Shown one piece after another: positions 7,057 to 15,732 of a stretch of 59,746 nt of DNA. The first letter of the stretch is position 1. The number at the start of each line of letters is the position of its first letter. The position numbers and the translations under genes are program-made. The stretch is from Defluviitaleaceae bacterium (GTDB lineage: Bacteria > Bacillota > Clostridia > Lachnospirales > UBA5962): contig WRKF01000187.1 of NCBI GenBank assembly GCA_009778165.1, positions 1 through 59,746 on the forward strand, in the 5' to 3' direction. The notes under the pieces are model-generated. The model saw only the letters and a list, made by a program, of their open reading frames with translations. It had not been told where the DNA came from and did not search any database.

Positions 7057-8865
7057 CTATAACACTAGCACCCACTCTCTCATAAAAGGCCATCGCAAAA
7101 ATGTCTCAACAAATTCTATACTTATTGGTATACCCGTTAAAACAGGGTAAAACAACAAAAACAGTAGCATTGTTACTCCTGCAAACATGCAGGCAAACGT
7201 TTGTCTACCAATTTTTGCCCTTTCAAAAAATTTACTTTCTTTTATTGTGTAGGCTATCATTAGAACCAAAAAAATGGTGTTTGAAAAGTAATAGTATATA
7301 AACGTTACCCTTGCTACTATGAGCCAGGGAAAGATAAAAGCTATATATCCCACCAATAAAAATATTGAAACCTCTCGGGAAGCGTTTGTTTCTTTTGTGG
7401 TTATGGCTCTGTAGAAAGTATACAAAATGGCGGGTATACCGCCCCACCACACTACAGGATTGCCGAATGCACTAATACCTTGTCGTAAGCCATTCGGTAA
7501 TGTGTTGTCATAATAAAGCACGGGACGCCAATTTATAATCCATTCCCACCAATATGAAGAGAAATCGTGCTCTGCTTCTAAATTCATGTGAAAGTTAAAC
7601 ATGTCTATCTGGTTTTGGTAAAACGCCGTCCAAAAACTACGATCGGTATATAAACTGCCTACACCGCCGTATGGCACATAGCTCAAAATATATATAATGG
7701 CAGGAACAACAACGAAAAAAACAATGCAAGCAGTAAAAGTTAAAAAGGTACGCTTATAAAAATCGCCATATTTAGCCGGATCTTGCCTATAGAGCATGTA
7801 TCTCTTTCCCATGGATATAAAAAATATAACGGCAATACCCAGGGCGCCATACAACCCAAACCATTTTGTGGCTATAGCCAATCCCATAAAAATGCCGGAA
7901 AAAAACAGATAAACAAATATTTTTGAGTATGTACTTGCAAAAAAATCGGTTTGGATATGTTTGTACATGAAATAGTACATGGTTAAAATAAATAATACCA
8001 CAAAAGAATCTGTCATACCCACACGGGTTTGTACATAATGCATAAAATCGAAAGCAAAGATGAAAGTGGCGAATCCTGCCCAAAAGGTGTTTTTGAACAT
8101 AGCTAAAGCAAGGCAGTATAGGGGTATAAGCATTAAAACCCCTGCCAGTGTAGACATAAATCGCCATCCAAAAGGGGTCATGCCAAAAATTTCAATACCC
8201 CAAGCAATAATTACTCTACCCAAAGGCGGATGAGTCCATTCGTATATTACCATTCCGGAAATAAGTTGATAGGCGGTTTTAGGATAAAAGACTTCGTCGA
8301 AATATGTTGAATGCATATAATCCAACGCCTGTATAGGCAGTAGATGCTGTTCGTCAAAAAGCCCTTCTCCTATTGGATCTACATTAGCGATACGTATAAA
8401 ACTGTTTTCAGCATCCCTAAACCCCATCTCCATTATATACACGCTGTCGGTAAGAGGGGTAAGCCTTACGAATCTTGTTTGCACGATTAAATAGCGAATA
8501 TCCCAAGCGAATACTCTACCGGTTTCCACAAAAAAATCGCCGCCCCAGTTTTCTCCATCATAGGAAAACTCCAACAAAAAGACTTGGCTATAGCTCGGAC
8601 CGGTCATAAACTGAATGTGCTGTATGTGAGCTATCTCGCCAAAGTCTATTGTTATGGATTGGTTTGGCTCCGCAAAAAAATAGCTCAAGGGAGATCTGAA
8701 GTTGCCTAGATTAATGAAAGCGTAGGCGGTGTACAATAAAACGACAATTGTACACGTAATCCATTTTTTATGTTTTTTATAAAAGTCCGATTTCCAAAAG
8801 TCCCAAATATACATCTGACATGCAATGAGCATGGTGATAGCTGTTATTATCAAAAAAACAAGCAT
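7057..8865 (-). CDS. Dolichyl-phosphate-mannose-type protein mannosyltransferase (PMT, GT39), paralogue 1
   Basis: 602-residue polytopic membrane protein. Residues about 65-155 form a beta-rich segment resembling an F5/8 type C (discoidin-like) domain (TIDFGEIAHIQHIQF, LEFSYDGENW), placed after two N-terminal helices. The PMT core follows with the catalytic Asp-Glu pair D190-E191 in TYFDEVFYPKTAY, then YEWTHPPLGRVIIAWGIEIF, PFGWRFMSTLAGVL and roughly ten more hydrophobic helices. PMT enzymes move mannose from a polyprenyl phosphate to Ser/Thr of exported proteins at the outer face of the membrane. It starts one base after the folA stop, with its Shine-Dalgarno inside folA, so it is the third gene of thyA-folA-PMT. 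The same-length paralogue is at 13886. Acceptor and sugar are inferred from the family. Confidence 0.85.
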   Translation of the reverse strand: MLVFLIITAITMLIACQMYIWDFWKSDFYKKHKKWITCTIVVLLYTAYAFINLGNFRSPLSYFFAEPNQSITIDFGEIAHIQHIQFMTGPSYSQVFLLEFSYDGENWGGDFFVETGRVFAWDIRYLIVQTRFVRLTPLTDSVYIMEMGFRDAENSFIRIANVDPIGEGLFDEQHLLPIQALDYMHSTYFDEVFYPKTAYQLISGMVIYEWTHPPLGRVIIAWGIEIFGMTPFGWRFMSTLAGVLMLIPLYCLALAMFKNTFWAGFATFIFAFDFMHYVQTRVGMTDSFVVLFILTMYYFMYKHIQTDFFASTYSKIFVYLFFSGIFMGLAIATKWFGLYGALGIAVIFFISMGKRYMLYRQDPAKYGDFYKRTFLTFTACIVFFVVVPAIIYILSYVPYGGVGSLYTDRSFWTAFYQNQIDMFNFHMNLEAEHDFSSYWWEWIINWRPVLYYDNTLPNGLRQGISAFGNPVVWWGGIPAILYTFYRAITTKETNASREVSIFLLVGYIAFIFPWLIVARVTFIYYYFSNTIFLVLMIAYTIKESKFFERAKIGRQTFACMFAGVTMLLFLLFYPVLTGIPISIEFVETFLRWPFMREWVLVL

Positions 8866-8866
8866 A

Positions 8867-9364
8867 TTAGTTTAGCTCCCATATTTCAAATGTAAAAAAC
8901 ACTTTTTCGGTTTGGTTGTATTTTTTTTGAGACTGACTGAGCAACGTGAGCTTATTTGGATTGATATGCGGAAAATGCGTGTCTGCATCAAAATTTTTGT
9001 GTATGCGGGTTATGTAGAGTCTTTTGCACATTGGCAAAAGAGCGGAGTATATTTGTCCGCCTCCTATCACAAAGGCTTCTTCTTCACCTACAAACCTATT
9101 TTCCAAATCTTTCAAATCTTCAATGCTATGCAGAACTTCTACCCGCCTATCGTTCACAAAAAAATTGGGGTTTTGGGTTATAACAATATGTTTTCTGTCG
9201 GGCAACACCTGCGGCAGACTTTCAAATGTAACACGCCCCATTATTATAGTCTTGCCTAAAGTTGTTTCTTTAAAATATTGCAAATCTTCCTTTATGTGCC
9301 AGGGTAGTTTTCCGTTTTTGCCTAGCTCGTTATTTTGCCCAACAGCTGCTATACAAGATAACAT
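8867..9364 (-). CDS. folA: Dihydrofolate reductase
   Basis: 165 residues, the normal length. It shows IAAVGQNNELGKNGKLPW (Met20-loop region), WHIKEDLQYFK with the active-site acid, GKTIIMGRVTFESLP (NADPH site) and FVIGGGQIYSALLP. It reduces dihydrofolate to tetrahydrofolate in the cytosol, replacing the folate oxidised by ThyA. Its ATG overlaps the thyA stop by one base (TAATG), so the two are translationally coupled. Confidence 0.96.
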   Translation of the reverse strand: MLSCIAAVGQNNELGKNGKLPWHIKEDLQYFKETTLGKTIIMGRVTFESLPQVLPDRKHIVITQNPNFFVNDRRVEVLHSIEDLKDLENRFVGEEEAFVIGGGQIYSALLPMCKRLYITRIHKNFDADTHFPHINPNKLTLLSQSQKKYNQTEKVFFTFEIWELN

Positions 9365-10155
9365 TAAACGGAAACCTCCATTTCTATTGCCGGATGATGA
9401 TGATAACCCTGCAATTCTATATCTTTTGCGGTAAAATCATAAAAATTAGTTATATTTGGGTTAATCAGGAGTGTTGGTGGTGGATGGGCTTGGTTGCGTC
9501 TGGTAATTTGCAAATTTATACCCTCTACTTGATTTTCGTAAATATGGGCATTGTTAACAATATGGGTAAATAGACCCGGTTTGTGACCTGTCACTTGTGC
9601 TACCAAGTGTACCAACACAGCATATTGGCTGGTGTTAAAAGGCACCCCCAAAGGCCAATCGCCACTGCGTTGCACCAACATACAATTGAGTCTGCCTGCT
9701 GTAACGTCCCACATCGTCAAAAAACAGCAAGGGTGCAATGCACCGGTGTCCAAATAGGGAATTTGCCACAAATCAATTATCATGCGGCGGTCTTGCGGGT
9801 TGTTTTTTAGGGTTTCTATTAGCTTGTCTATTTGCTTAAACTTTTCTACTATGTAACCGTAAGATGTCCCAATTGTGCCATCTTTCATTTCCCATTCGTC
9901 CCAAATATGAACATTTTCTTTTTGTAGCCGAGCTACATTGTTGCTCTGGTCTTTGAAAATCCACAACAGCTCTTTAACGGCGGTTTTAAACGCAACGCGT
10001 TTTGTGGTTAAAATAGGAAATTGTTGTTCCAGATCAAATTGCATAATTTGGTGAGGCAGTTTATAGGTTTTGTTTACAGTGCGGTTGCTGTCATAATAAC
10101 CCCTTTTCAAAATGTTTTCCGCTATATTCAAATAAATTTCGTCATATGTATCCAT
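9364..10155 (-). CDS. thyA: Thymidylate synthase
   Basis: 263 residues with the catalytic cysteine in [10 protein letters not shown] (C143), the phosphate-binding [10 protein letters not shown] arginines, and [19 protein letters not shown]. It methylates dUMP to dTMP with methylene-tetrahydrofolate in the cytosol. GAGGAAG precedes the ATG. First gene of the thyA-folA-PMT operon. Presence of ThyA with FolA means this genome does not depend on the flavin enzyme ThyX. Confidence 0.96.
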   Translation of the reverse strand: MDTYDEIYLNIAENILKRGYYDSNRTVNKTYKLPHQIMQFDLEQQFPILTTKRVAFKTAVKELLWIFKDQSNNVARLQKENVHIWDEWEMKDGTIGTSYGYIVEKFKQIDKLIETLKNNPQDRRMIIDLWQIPYLDTGALHPCCFLTMWDVTAGRLNCMLVQRSGDWPLGVPFNTSQYAVLVHLVAQVTGHKPGLFTHIVNNAHIYENQVEGINLQITRRNQAHPPPTLLINPNITNFYDFTAKDIELQGYHHHPAIEMEVSV

Positions 10156-10242
10156 TGTAATCTTCCTCTTGTTTTGTCATTACCGCACACTGTATAATAG
10201 CTATAATATAGTTATAAGTTATTCAAACTTTACACATCCGGT

Positions 10243-10276
10243 CACACATAGAGTCTTCGTTAGTTCGCATTAGAAC
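10243..10276. repeat. Fragment of the CACATAGAGT / GTTCGCATTAGAA repeat
   Basis: CACACATAGAGTCTTCGTTAG followed by TTCGCATTAGAA matches the middle of the long repeats at 39622-39870 and 48684-48930. The rest of the 10156-10389 gap holds only this fragment and the stem-loop below. Confidence 0.6.
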
Positions 10277-10319
10277 ACGATGATTCTGTAGCTAAACACT
10301 AGTATTACAGCCGTTTAAT

Positions 10320-10367
10320 AGCCATTTAACTTCAAAATATCCTTGCAGAATTTGAAGTCAAATGGCT
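10320..10367. terminator. Stem-loop downstream of the oligopeptide-binding lipoprotein gene
   Basis: AGCCATTTAACTTCAAA (10320-10336) pairs with TTTGAAGTCAAATGGCT (10351-10367), 17 bp with one mismatch. It begins 23 bases after the minus-strand gene ends at 10390. The T-run (TTAATTTTTTG) follows on the plus strand, so its efficiency as a terminator for the minus-strand gene is doubtful. Confidence 0.45.
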
Positions 10368-10389
10368 TTAATTTTTTGTAAAAAACAAA

Positions 10390-12009
10390 TTAGTTTAATA
10401 TAGTAACCTCTGTGAAGTTTGGTATGCCTCTAATTTCCACTTGCAAACCTTCCATGTTTGTGTAGGCAAAAGAGTTAATCATATGCCACAGGGGTAGCAT
10501 TGGTACGTCGTATGCAAGAACTTGGGCTAGTTCTTCGTATAGGGCATAGCGGGCAGAGGGGTCTGTTGTTTGGCGAGCTCTGTCTATCAAATCGTCTGCA
10601 ACGGGGCTTGCGTAAAAGAAACGATTGCCCGGCATACCGTGGTTGTCAGAGTGAAGCAGTGGGTGAAAACCCCTGTCTGCATCTCCTGTTGCGGCACTAA
10701 AGTTAAGGGCAAAAATATCGTGTTCCCCTGCACTGGCAGCTTCCAGGAGATGACCCAACTCTAAAGCGGTAATATTTATGGTTATGCCAAGCTCTGCAAG
10801 ATAAAATTGCAGTAGTTGTCCAATCTGGCTGCGCATTGTACTACCCTCGTTGTACCAATAGTTAAGGGTAAGACCACTGTCTGCCCAAGGCGTTCTTGAC
10901 ATAAGCTCTCTTGCCGCATCCATATCTTGTTGTTTTAACTCCAAACCGGTGGGAGCAAATGCAAGATGAGGTCCTGCCATGCTTGTAGCGGGGAGTGCTA
11001 GTCCCTCCATCATTACAATCATCTCGGTTCTGTCTATAGCATTAGATATTGCTTGACGAAGGTAGAGATTGCTTAGAGGATGACCTTCTGTCATGTTAAA
11101 ACCGATATATTCCGTTGCCGCACCTGCTGCTGTAAAATAATTCACATTACTCATTAAACGGATAGCGGGTATATCTATAGCGGAAGCGTGAAAGCCGTGT
11201 GCATCTCCTGCTTCCATCATTGCCAGACGAGTTCCGGGTTCGGGAATAACAAGTATCGTTAATGTTTCAACCGAAGGCAAACCTCCCCAATAGTTTTCAT
11301 TGCGAACAAACACCGTCCTATCCCCATGAACTCGGCTTTCCATTATAAACGGTCCTGTGCCAACGGGGGCTTCCCCAAGAGAGGGACCGGTGCCGTTTTC
11401 ATATGCCGCCAATGCAGTTGGAGAAACTATGAGACCGCCCCCTATTGTTAAATGACCCGGCAAGGGGGCAAAGGGGAATTCTGTGTGGAAATGTACAGTG
11501 TATTCGTCTATGGCTATCACTTCCGTTACCATGTCTATTATACTAAACCCCGGCGCCGCTACAGCCGGATCCATAAAACGGTTAAAAGTAACGACCACAG
11601 CTTCGGCATTAAAAGGTGTTCCGTCGTGAAAATACACGCCCGAACGCAAGTTAAATTGCCATACTGTAGGCTCTAAAGGGTAAAAGCTTTCCGCTAAAAC
11701 AGGAACCACATCGCCGGCTTGGTTCATTGTTACAAGCCCTTCATAAACTTGGGATTGAAACACCATGCTGGGGATGTTGTTTACCAATTGGGGATCCATA
11801 TGGTTAGCGTCTGCATTACTGAGCCAAACCAAATGCCCGCCTGCTTGAGTTTCCTCTACTCCTTGTGGCGGCAAAGGTAAAGCTGTATCACCTCCGGGTA
11901 CATCTTCGCTACCTACACCACAGGCCGCCAAAAACAGACCGAGCCCCATGGGTAGCAAAAACCTCAATCTTTTATTAAGCCCTTTTTTAATATTACTCAC
12001 AATATTCAT
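10390..12009 (-). CDS. ABC transporter substrate-binding lipoprotein, family 5 (oligopeptide/nickel type)
   Basis: 539 residues. A signal peptide ends in the lipobox LAAC, so C30 would be lipidated and the protein anchored outside the membrane. The mature part has family-5 hallmarks: an MDPQLVNN-like N-terminal segment, WQFNLRSGVYFHDGTPFNAEAV and APVGTGPFIMES. A perfect AAGGAGGAG precedes the ATG. These proteins deliver peptides, nickel chelates or glycans to an Opp/Dpp-type permease. No permease or ATPase genes are adjacent, so it must use a transporter encoded elsewhere. The ligand cannot be predicted. Confidence 0.9.
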   Translation of the reverse strand: MNIVSNIKKGLNKRLRFLLPMGLGLFLAACGVGSEDVPGGDTALPLPPQGVEETQAGGHLVWLSNADANHMDPQLVNNIPSMVFQSQVYEGLVTMNQAGDVVPVLAESFYPLEPTVWQFNLRSGVYFHDGTPFNAEAVVVTFNRFMDPAVAAPGFSIIDMVTEVIAIDEYTVHFHTEFPFAPLPGHLTIGGGLIVSPTALAAYENGTGPSLGEAPVGTGPFIMESRVHGDRTVFVRNENYWGGLPSVETLTILVIPEPGTRLAMMEAGDAHGFHASAIDIPAIRLMSNVNYFTAAGAATEYIGFNMTEGHPLSNLYLRQAISNAIDRTEMIVMMEGLALPATSMAGPHLAFAPTGLELKQQDMDAARELMSRTPWADSGLTLNYWYNEGSTMRSQIGQLLQFYLAELGITINITALELGHLLEAASAGEHDIFALNFSAATGDADRGFHPLLHSDNHGMPGNRFFYASPVADDLIDRARQTTDPSARYALYEELAQVLAYDVPMLPLWHMINSFAYTNMEGLQVEIRGIPNFTEVTILN

Positions 12010-12424
12010 GTTTGTTATTCTCCTCCTTATTTGTTTTTGTTTTTTATTTCTAAATTATATCCATTGCTTCTATTGCTTTTATCTAGTTTATTACACGCAT
12101 TTATTGTACACATATGCGGTTGCTTGAAGTTGCTTAAAGTCAAATATTCCCTCGCCCATAGTCATTCTAAACTTTTTGCCGCATTTTGTCAAGATTGGGA
12201 ATTTTTGAATCACAACAAACGTATGAAGTAAAGAGCCGCAGGGCCCCGCCCCGCATCCTACGAGGGGCTAGCCCACTCCGTACCAAAATCGCAGTAAACT
12301 AATGAAAGTTTTTTTATAAACGACACATTTTCGCCATAGTCATTTGCTACACTGTAACAAATCAGCAGGAAAAATAGAAAAATAGAAAAACGGAAAAATG
12401 CTGATGCAAAAGGAGAGGTGTAGC
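12010..12424. other. Divergent intergenic region
   Basis: 415 bases between the binding lipoprotein gene (leftward) and the PepSY-like gene (rightward). It must hold both promoters, but no consensus pair stands out. A degenerate GC-rich spacer (CAGGGCCCCGCCCCGC, about 12238-12253) interrupts AT-rich DNA. AGGAG at 12411 is the Shine-Dalgarno for the ATG at 12425. Confidence 0.5.
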
Positions 12425-13045
12425 ATGAAAAAGAAATTGATTGCGTCTTTGACGGTCACCGTTGTGTTAGCCATTGGGCTGTTTGCCGTTGTTTGGTTTG
12501 GCCAAGACTCGATACAAGCACAGCAAAATCTTTCGGCTTCGGCAGCGACGGTAGCTCAAGCTCCGATAGTGCAAGCACAGGCTTCAAGTGAAGCACAAGA
12601 GCAGATGCAAGAAGAAATTGCGGAACTTAGGGCACTCATTCAAGTATTGCTTGGAATGATTGCAGAGGATTTGACAGATCAATCCTCACAAAACACCGCA
12701 GCTCAAGTCGGCATTCCTCAAATGTCCGGTCAAGCGGCTATGAATACCGCTGTGGAACAATTGGGATTTGGTACGGCAGAAGGAGTCGAACTGCTAGAAA
12801 TCGATGGCATACTCACGTTTGTGGTGGACGTTACAAATGGTACACTCCGCTATGTTGTACATGTAAATGCTATGACGGGAATTGTAATGAATTTTAATAT
12901 TGATGATGCGGTTGCAGAGACTGCGACACAACAGCCCGCCGCTCAAGTTGTGCCACCACCCACCGTTACCCAAACACCACAACCAACAAATACTCCTGCT
13001 CCGAGAGCAACGAGTAGCCCGTCGTCAAGTAGCCCAAGAAGATAA
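12425..13045 (+). CDS. Exported PepSY-like protein 2 with Thr/Ser/Pro-rich tail
   Basis: 206 residues from ATG 12425; AGGAG at 12411 fits this start and excludes the upstream ATG at 12398. The signal peptide (KKKLIASLTVTVVLAIG) is followed by an Ala/Gln-rich stretch and the helix MQEEIAELRALIQVLLGM, which is shared with the two paralogues. A PepSY-like domain follows (GQAAMNTAVEQLG to YVVHVNAMTGIVMN). The last 45 residues are disordered and rich in T, P and S (TQTPQPTNTPAPRATSSPSS). Such a tail is a plausible acceptor for O-mannosylation by the PMT encoded two genes downstream. It is followed by a hairpin, a second stem-loop and the third paralogue. Function unknown. Confidence 0.75.
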   Translation: MKKKLIASLTVTVVLAIGLFAVVWFGQDSIQAQQNLSASAATVAQAPIVQAQASSEAQEQMQEEIAELRALIQVLLGMIAEDLTDQSSQNTAAQVGIPQMSGQAAMNTAVEQLGFGTAEGVELLEIDGILTFVVDVTNGTLRYVVHVNAMTGIVMNFNIDDAVAETATQQPAAQVVPPPTVTQTPQPTNTPAPRATSSPSSSSPRR

Positions 13046-13056
13046 GGCTAAAAAAC

Positions 13057-13107
13057 TATAGCACTTTTCCCGGAGGTTGTCCCATTTCAAAAACAACAAA
13101 AGTGCTA
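13057..13107. repeat. Stem-loop with TATAGC end (AGCACTTTT type)
   Basis: TATAGCACTTTT at 13057 and AAAAGTGCTA ending at 13107 form a 9-bp stem around a 29-base loop. The ends resemble those of families A and B. It may act as a terminator or attenuator between the two PepSY-like genes. Confidence 0.55.
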
Positions 13108-13130
13108 AATTAAGGAAAGCAAATTTGAAA

Positions 13131-13180
13131 AGCAAATTAACTTTTTTGATTTAAAAGGGGCAATAAAAAGTTAATCTGCT
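13131..13180. repeat. Stem-loop element, family A copy 1
   Basis: AGCAAATTAACTTTTT (13131-13146) pairs with AAAAAGTTAATCTGCT (13165-13180), 16 bp with one mismatch. It is 23 bases downstream of another stem-loop and ends just before the AAGGAGG of the next gene. As RNA it could affect ribosome access there. Other copies are at 22765, 29975, 43368 and half a copy at 21765. Confidence 0.8.
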
Positions 13181-13195
13181 ATAAGGAGGAAAATT

Positions 13196-13753
13196 ATGAG
13201 TAAAAAAATTATCGTACTAGCTATGGTTGGTCTTATGTTGACCATCGGTATGCCTGCTTTGTGGGTAACACAAGTACAGGCACAAAACCCGCCTCAAACA
13301 TCGGAAGAGCGGATGCAACAAGAAATCAGTGAACTTAGGGAATTGATTCAGCTGTTATTGTTACTTAACAGTCAACAATCTACAGAAAACAGCGCAATAG
13401 CAGACGTACCACAAATCTCTATGCAAAGAGCAATAGATATTGCACTTGAGCATGTTACCGGTCAAGGCACAATAGGAACAATCATGTTGTTCCGTGAAAA
13501 TGGCGTATTGACCTACGAAGTAAATGTTACGACATCAGCCGCTAATTACACAATTTACATCAACGCAATGACAGGAGTAATTACGGGAAACAATCGTGAA
13601 GTGCTTGCCATTTGGCAACCTCCCGTTCCTGTTCCTACGCCACAACCAACCTGGACTCCCGCACCCGGCACCCACACGCCGAGCAGCTCCGGTTCTTCAA
13701 GCTCAAGCCCAGGAAGTTCCTCATCAAGCTCTAGCCCATCCGGCAGATGGTAA
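13196..13753 (+). CDS. Exported PepSY-like protein 3 with Ser-rich tail
   Basis: 185 residues, with AAGGAGG 6 bases before the ATG. The order is signal peptide (IVLAMVGLMLTIGMPALWV), helix MQQEISELRELIQLLLLL, a PepSY-like domain (MQRAIDIALEHV to YTIYINAMTGVITG), then a Pro/Thr segment and a C-terminal tail of about 30 residues that is mostly Ser (13681-13740). It is the closest paralogue of the preceding gene and lies 130 bases before PMT paralogue 2. The Ser/Thr tail is the kind of sequence bacterial PMTs glycosylate. Surface location is likely; there is no catalytic motif and no LPXTG sorting signal. Confidence 0.75.
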   Translation: MSKKIIVLAMVGLMLTIGMPALWVTQVQAQNPPQTSEERMQQEISELRELIQLLLLLNSQQSTENSAIADVPQISMQRAIDIALEHVTGQGTIGTIMLFRENGVLTYEVNVTTSAANYTIYINAMTGVITGNNREVLAIWQPPVPVPTPQPTWTPAPGTHTPSSSGSSSSSPGSSSSSSSPSGRW

Positions 13754-13802
13754 AGCGTACGAGCGGGTTGTGAACTTTATTAAACGGAGCAATTCCTTAA
13801 AC

Positions 13803-13831
13803 GAGTTCGGCGAACATTTTTCGCCGAACTC
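13803..13831. terminator. Perfect 12-bp stem-loop between PepSY-like gene 3 and PMT 2
   Basis: GAGTTCGGCGAA (13803-13814) and TTCGCCGAACTC (13820-13831) with a 5-base loop. No U-run follows (TACCTAAC), so it may trim or partly terminate the message rather than stop it. Confidence 0.5.
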
Positions 13832-13885
13832 TACCTAACTTGCGTAGGAATGCAGAAATTGTAGAAATTGTAGAAATGAGATGAC

Positions 13886-15694
13886 ATGATTGCTTTTTTG
13901 ACTCTTACAATAGCAATAGCGTTCGTCTTAGTCCAATTGTATATTTGGGATTTTTCAAAGTCGAAAATTTACCAAAAGCAAAAGGATTTCTTTGTGTGTG
14001 CCGGGATTATGTTGGTATTCACAGCGTATGCCTTTCTTAATATAGGAACTCTTCACTCTCCGCAATCTGCTTTTTTGGGCGGCTTTGATTATAGTATAAT
14101 GATTGACTTTGGCGAGGCACGCCAAATCCATTTACTCCAATTTATGACGGGAGTGCGAGAAAACCAAAGTTTTGCCTTAGAATTCTCGATTGACGGTGAA
14201 TTATGGTCAGAGCCTTTTTCGGTACGTGCAGACGGACCGTTTGAAGTGCTAGCGTGGCATTACCAAAGATTTTACGGTGGCGATACTCGTTTTACCCGTA
14301 TCACATCGGAATCTTATGAGCTACATATCATGGAAATCGCTTTTAGAGATGAATACATGGCTTTGATACCTGTTTCGGTTGTTTCCGATATTGGACACGA
14401 GCTCTTTGACGAGCAGCACTTGATACCGATTCAGACGAGAGATTTTATTCACTCGGCTTATTTCGATGAGGTATTTTATCCGCGAACGGCTTATGAGTTC
14501 ATACACCGCATGGAACCGGACGAATGGACACATCCGCCACTTGGCAAAGTAATGATTTCTTGGGGAATCTACATATTTGGCATGACACCCTTTGGCTGGC
14601 GAATTGTTGGGGCTATGGCAGGGGTTCTTCTGTTGCCAATTATCTATTTGTTTGCAAAGGCGTTGTTCAAAGAAAGTTTTTGGGCGGGGTTCGCCACGAT
14701 TATTTTTGCTTTTGATTTCATGCACTTTGTCCAGACTCGCATTGCTACGTTGGATTCTTTTGTAACACTGTTTATTGCAGCTATGTTTTATTATATGTAC
14801 AAATATAGCCATCTAAATTTTTTAACCGACAATTTCCGAAAAACGCTTGTGCCATTAGCGTTTTCGGGCTTTTCCATGGGGCTTGCAGTGTCCGTAAAAT
14901 GGAACGGTCTTTATGGGGCTGTAGGGTTGGCTCTTTTGTTCTTTATTATAATGGCTAAACGGTATATACGGCATATGGAAAATCCACAAGAGTGCCGTGA
15001 TTTTTATAAGTACACAGCCCTGACCTTTTTGTGCTGTATCGGATTTTTTATAATCGTTCCCGGCACCATATATATACTCAGCTATATACCCTATTACAAC
15101 ACAGGTTACTTATACCCGGAATTAGGTTTTTTTGAAGCCGTTATCCAAAACCAAATAGATATGTTTAATTTCCACATGTTCTTTGATGCTTACCACCCCT
15201 ACACCTCGAATTGGTGGGAATGGATTATAAACCGACGGCCCGTGCTGTACTTTGACTATGTATTACAGTCCGGTGCGGTTCAAGGTATAAGCACTTTTGG
15301 TAACCCTATAGTGTGGTGGGGCGGCATACCCGCACTTGTATACACATTTTATAAAGCTGTAAAAAGAGATTTTGTGCCGATTTCCTTAACAATCGGTTAT
15401 TTATCCTTGCTCTTACCCTGGATTATATCAGCGAGAGACACAATGTTTATATATTACTACTATCCAAATGTAGTTTTTCTGTCGCTAATGATTACTTACG
15501 CACTAAAGGAAAACAGAATGTTTGATAAGCTGAAGATAAATAGGCGTGTGTTTGGCATTGGCTTTGCCGGCATAGCGTTTGCACTGTTTCTGTTGTTTTA
15601 CCCTGTATTGTCGGGTGTACCGATAAGCTCATCATATGTGGAGCGTTTTTTGCTGTGGCCATTCATGAGCGATTGGGTATTTATAATTTATTGA
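13886..15694 (+). CDS. Protein mannosyltransferase (PMT, GT39), paralogue 2
   Basis: 602 residues, the same length and plan as the gene at 7057. Two N-terminal helices are followed by a discoidin-like segment (residues about 66-155: MIDFGEARQIHLLQF, LEFSIDGELW). The PMT core has D194-E195 in AYFDEVFYPRTAY, then DEWTHPPLGKVMISWGIYIF, PFGWRIVGAMAGVL, VQTRIATLDSF and many transmembrane helices. It should transfer mannose from a lipid-phosphate donor to exported proteins. The two Ser/Thr-tailed proteins immediately upstream are the obvious candidate substrates. The start is preceded only by a weak GAGATG. The inverted arrangement of the two PMTs suggests duplication followed by rearrangement. Substrates are inferred. 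Confidence 0.85.
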   Translation: MIAFLTLTIAIAFVLVQLYIWDFSKSKIYQKQKDFFVCAGIMLVFTAYAFLNIGTLHSPQSAFLGGFDYSIMIDFGEARQIHLLQFMTGVRENQSFALEFSIDGELWSEPFSVRADGPFEVLAWHYQRFYGGDTRFTRITSESYELHIMEIAFRDEYMALIPVSVVSDIGHELFDEQHLIPIQTRDFIHSAYFDEVFYPRTAYEFIHRMEPDEWTHPPLGKVMISWGIYIFGMTPFGWRIVGAMAGVLLLPIIYLFAKALFKESFWAGFATIIFAFDFMHFVQTRIATLDSFVTLFIAAMFYYMYKYSHLNFLTDNFRKTLVPLAFSGFSMGLAVSVKWNGLYGAVGLALLFFIIMAKRYIRHMENPQECRDFYKYTALTFLCCIGFFIIVPGTIYILSYIPYYNTGYLYPELGFFEAVIQNQIDMFNFHMFFDAYHPYTSNWWEWIINRRPVLYFDYVLQSGAVQGISTFGNPIVWWGGIPALVYTFYKAVKRDFVPISLTIGYLSLLLPWIISARDTMFIYYYYPNVVFLSLMITYALKENRMFDKLKINRRVFGIGFAGIAFALFLLFYPVLSGVPISSSYVERFLLWPFMSDWVFIIY

Positions 15695-15732
15695 ATAATT
15701 TAGAATAATTTATTGATGAAAGGGATGGGAAC

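Noticed and set aside
7787-8167. Alternative frame of 126 codons inside PMT 1
   Set aside because: It is antisense-frame noise within a clearly coding membrane protein gene; no ribosome site or recognisable motif.
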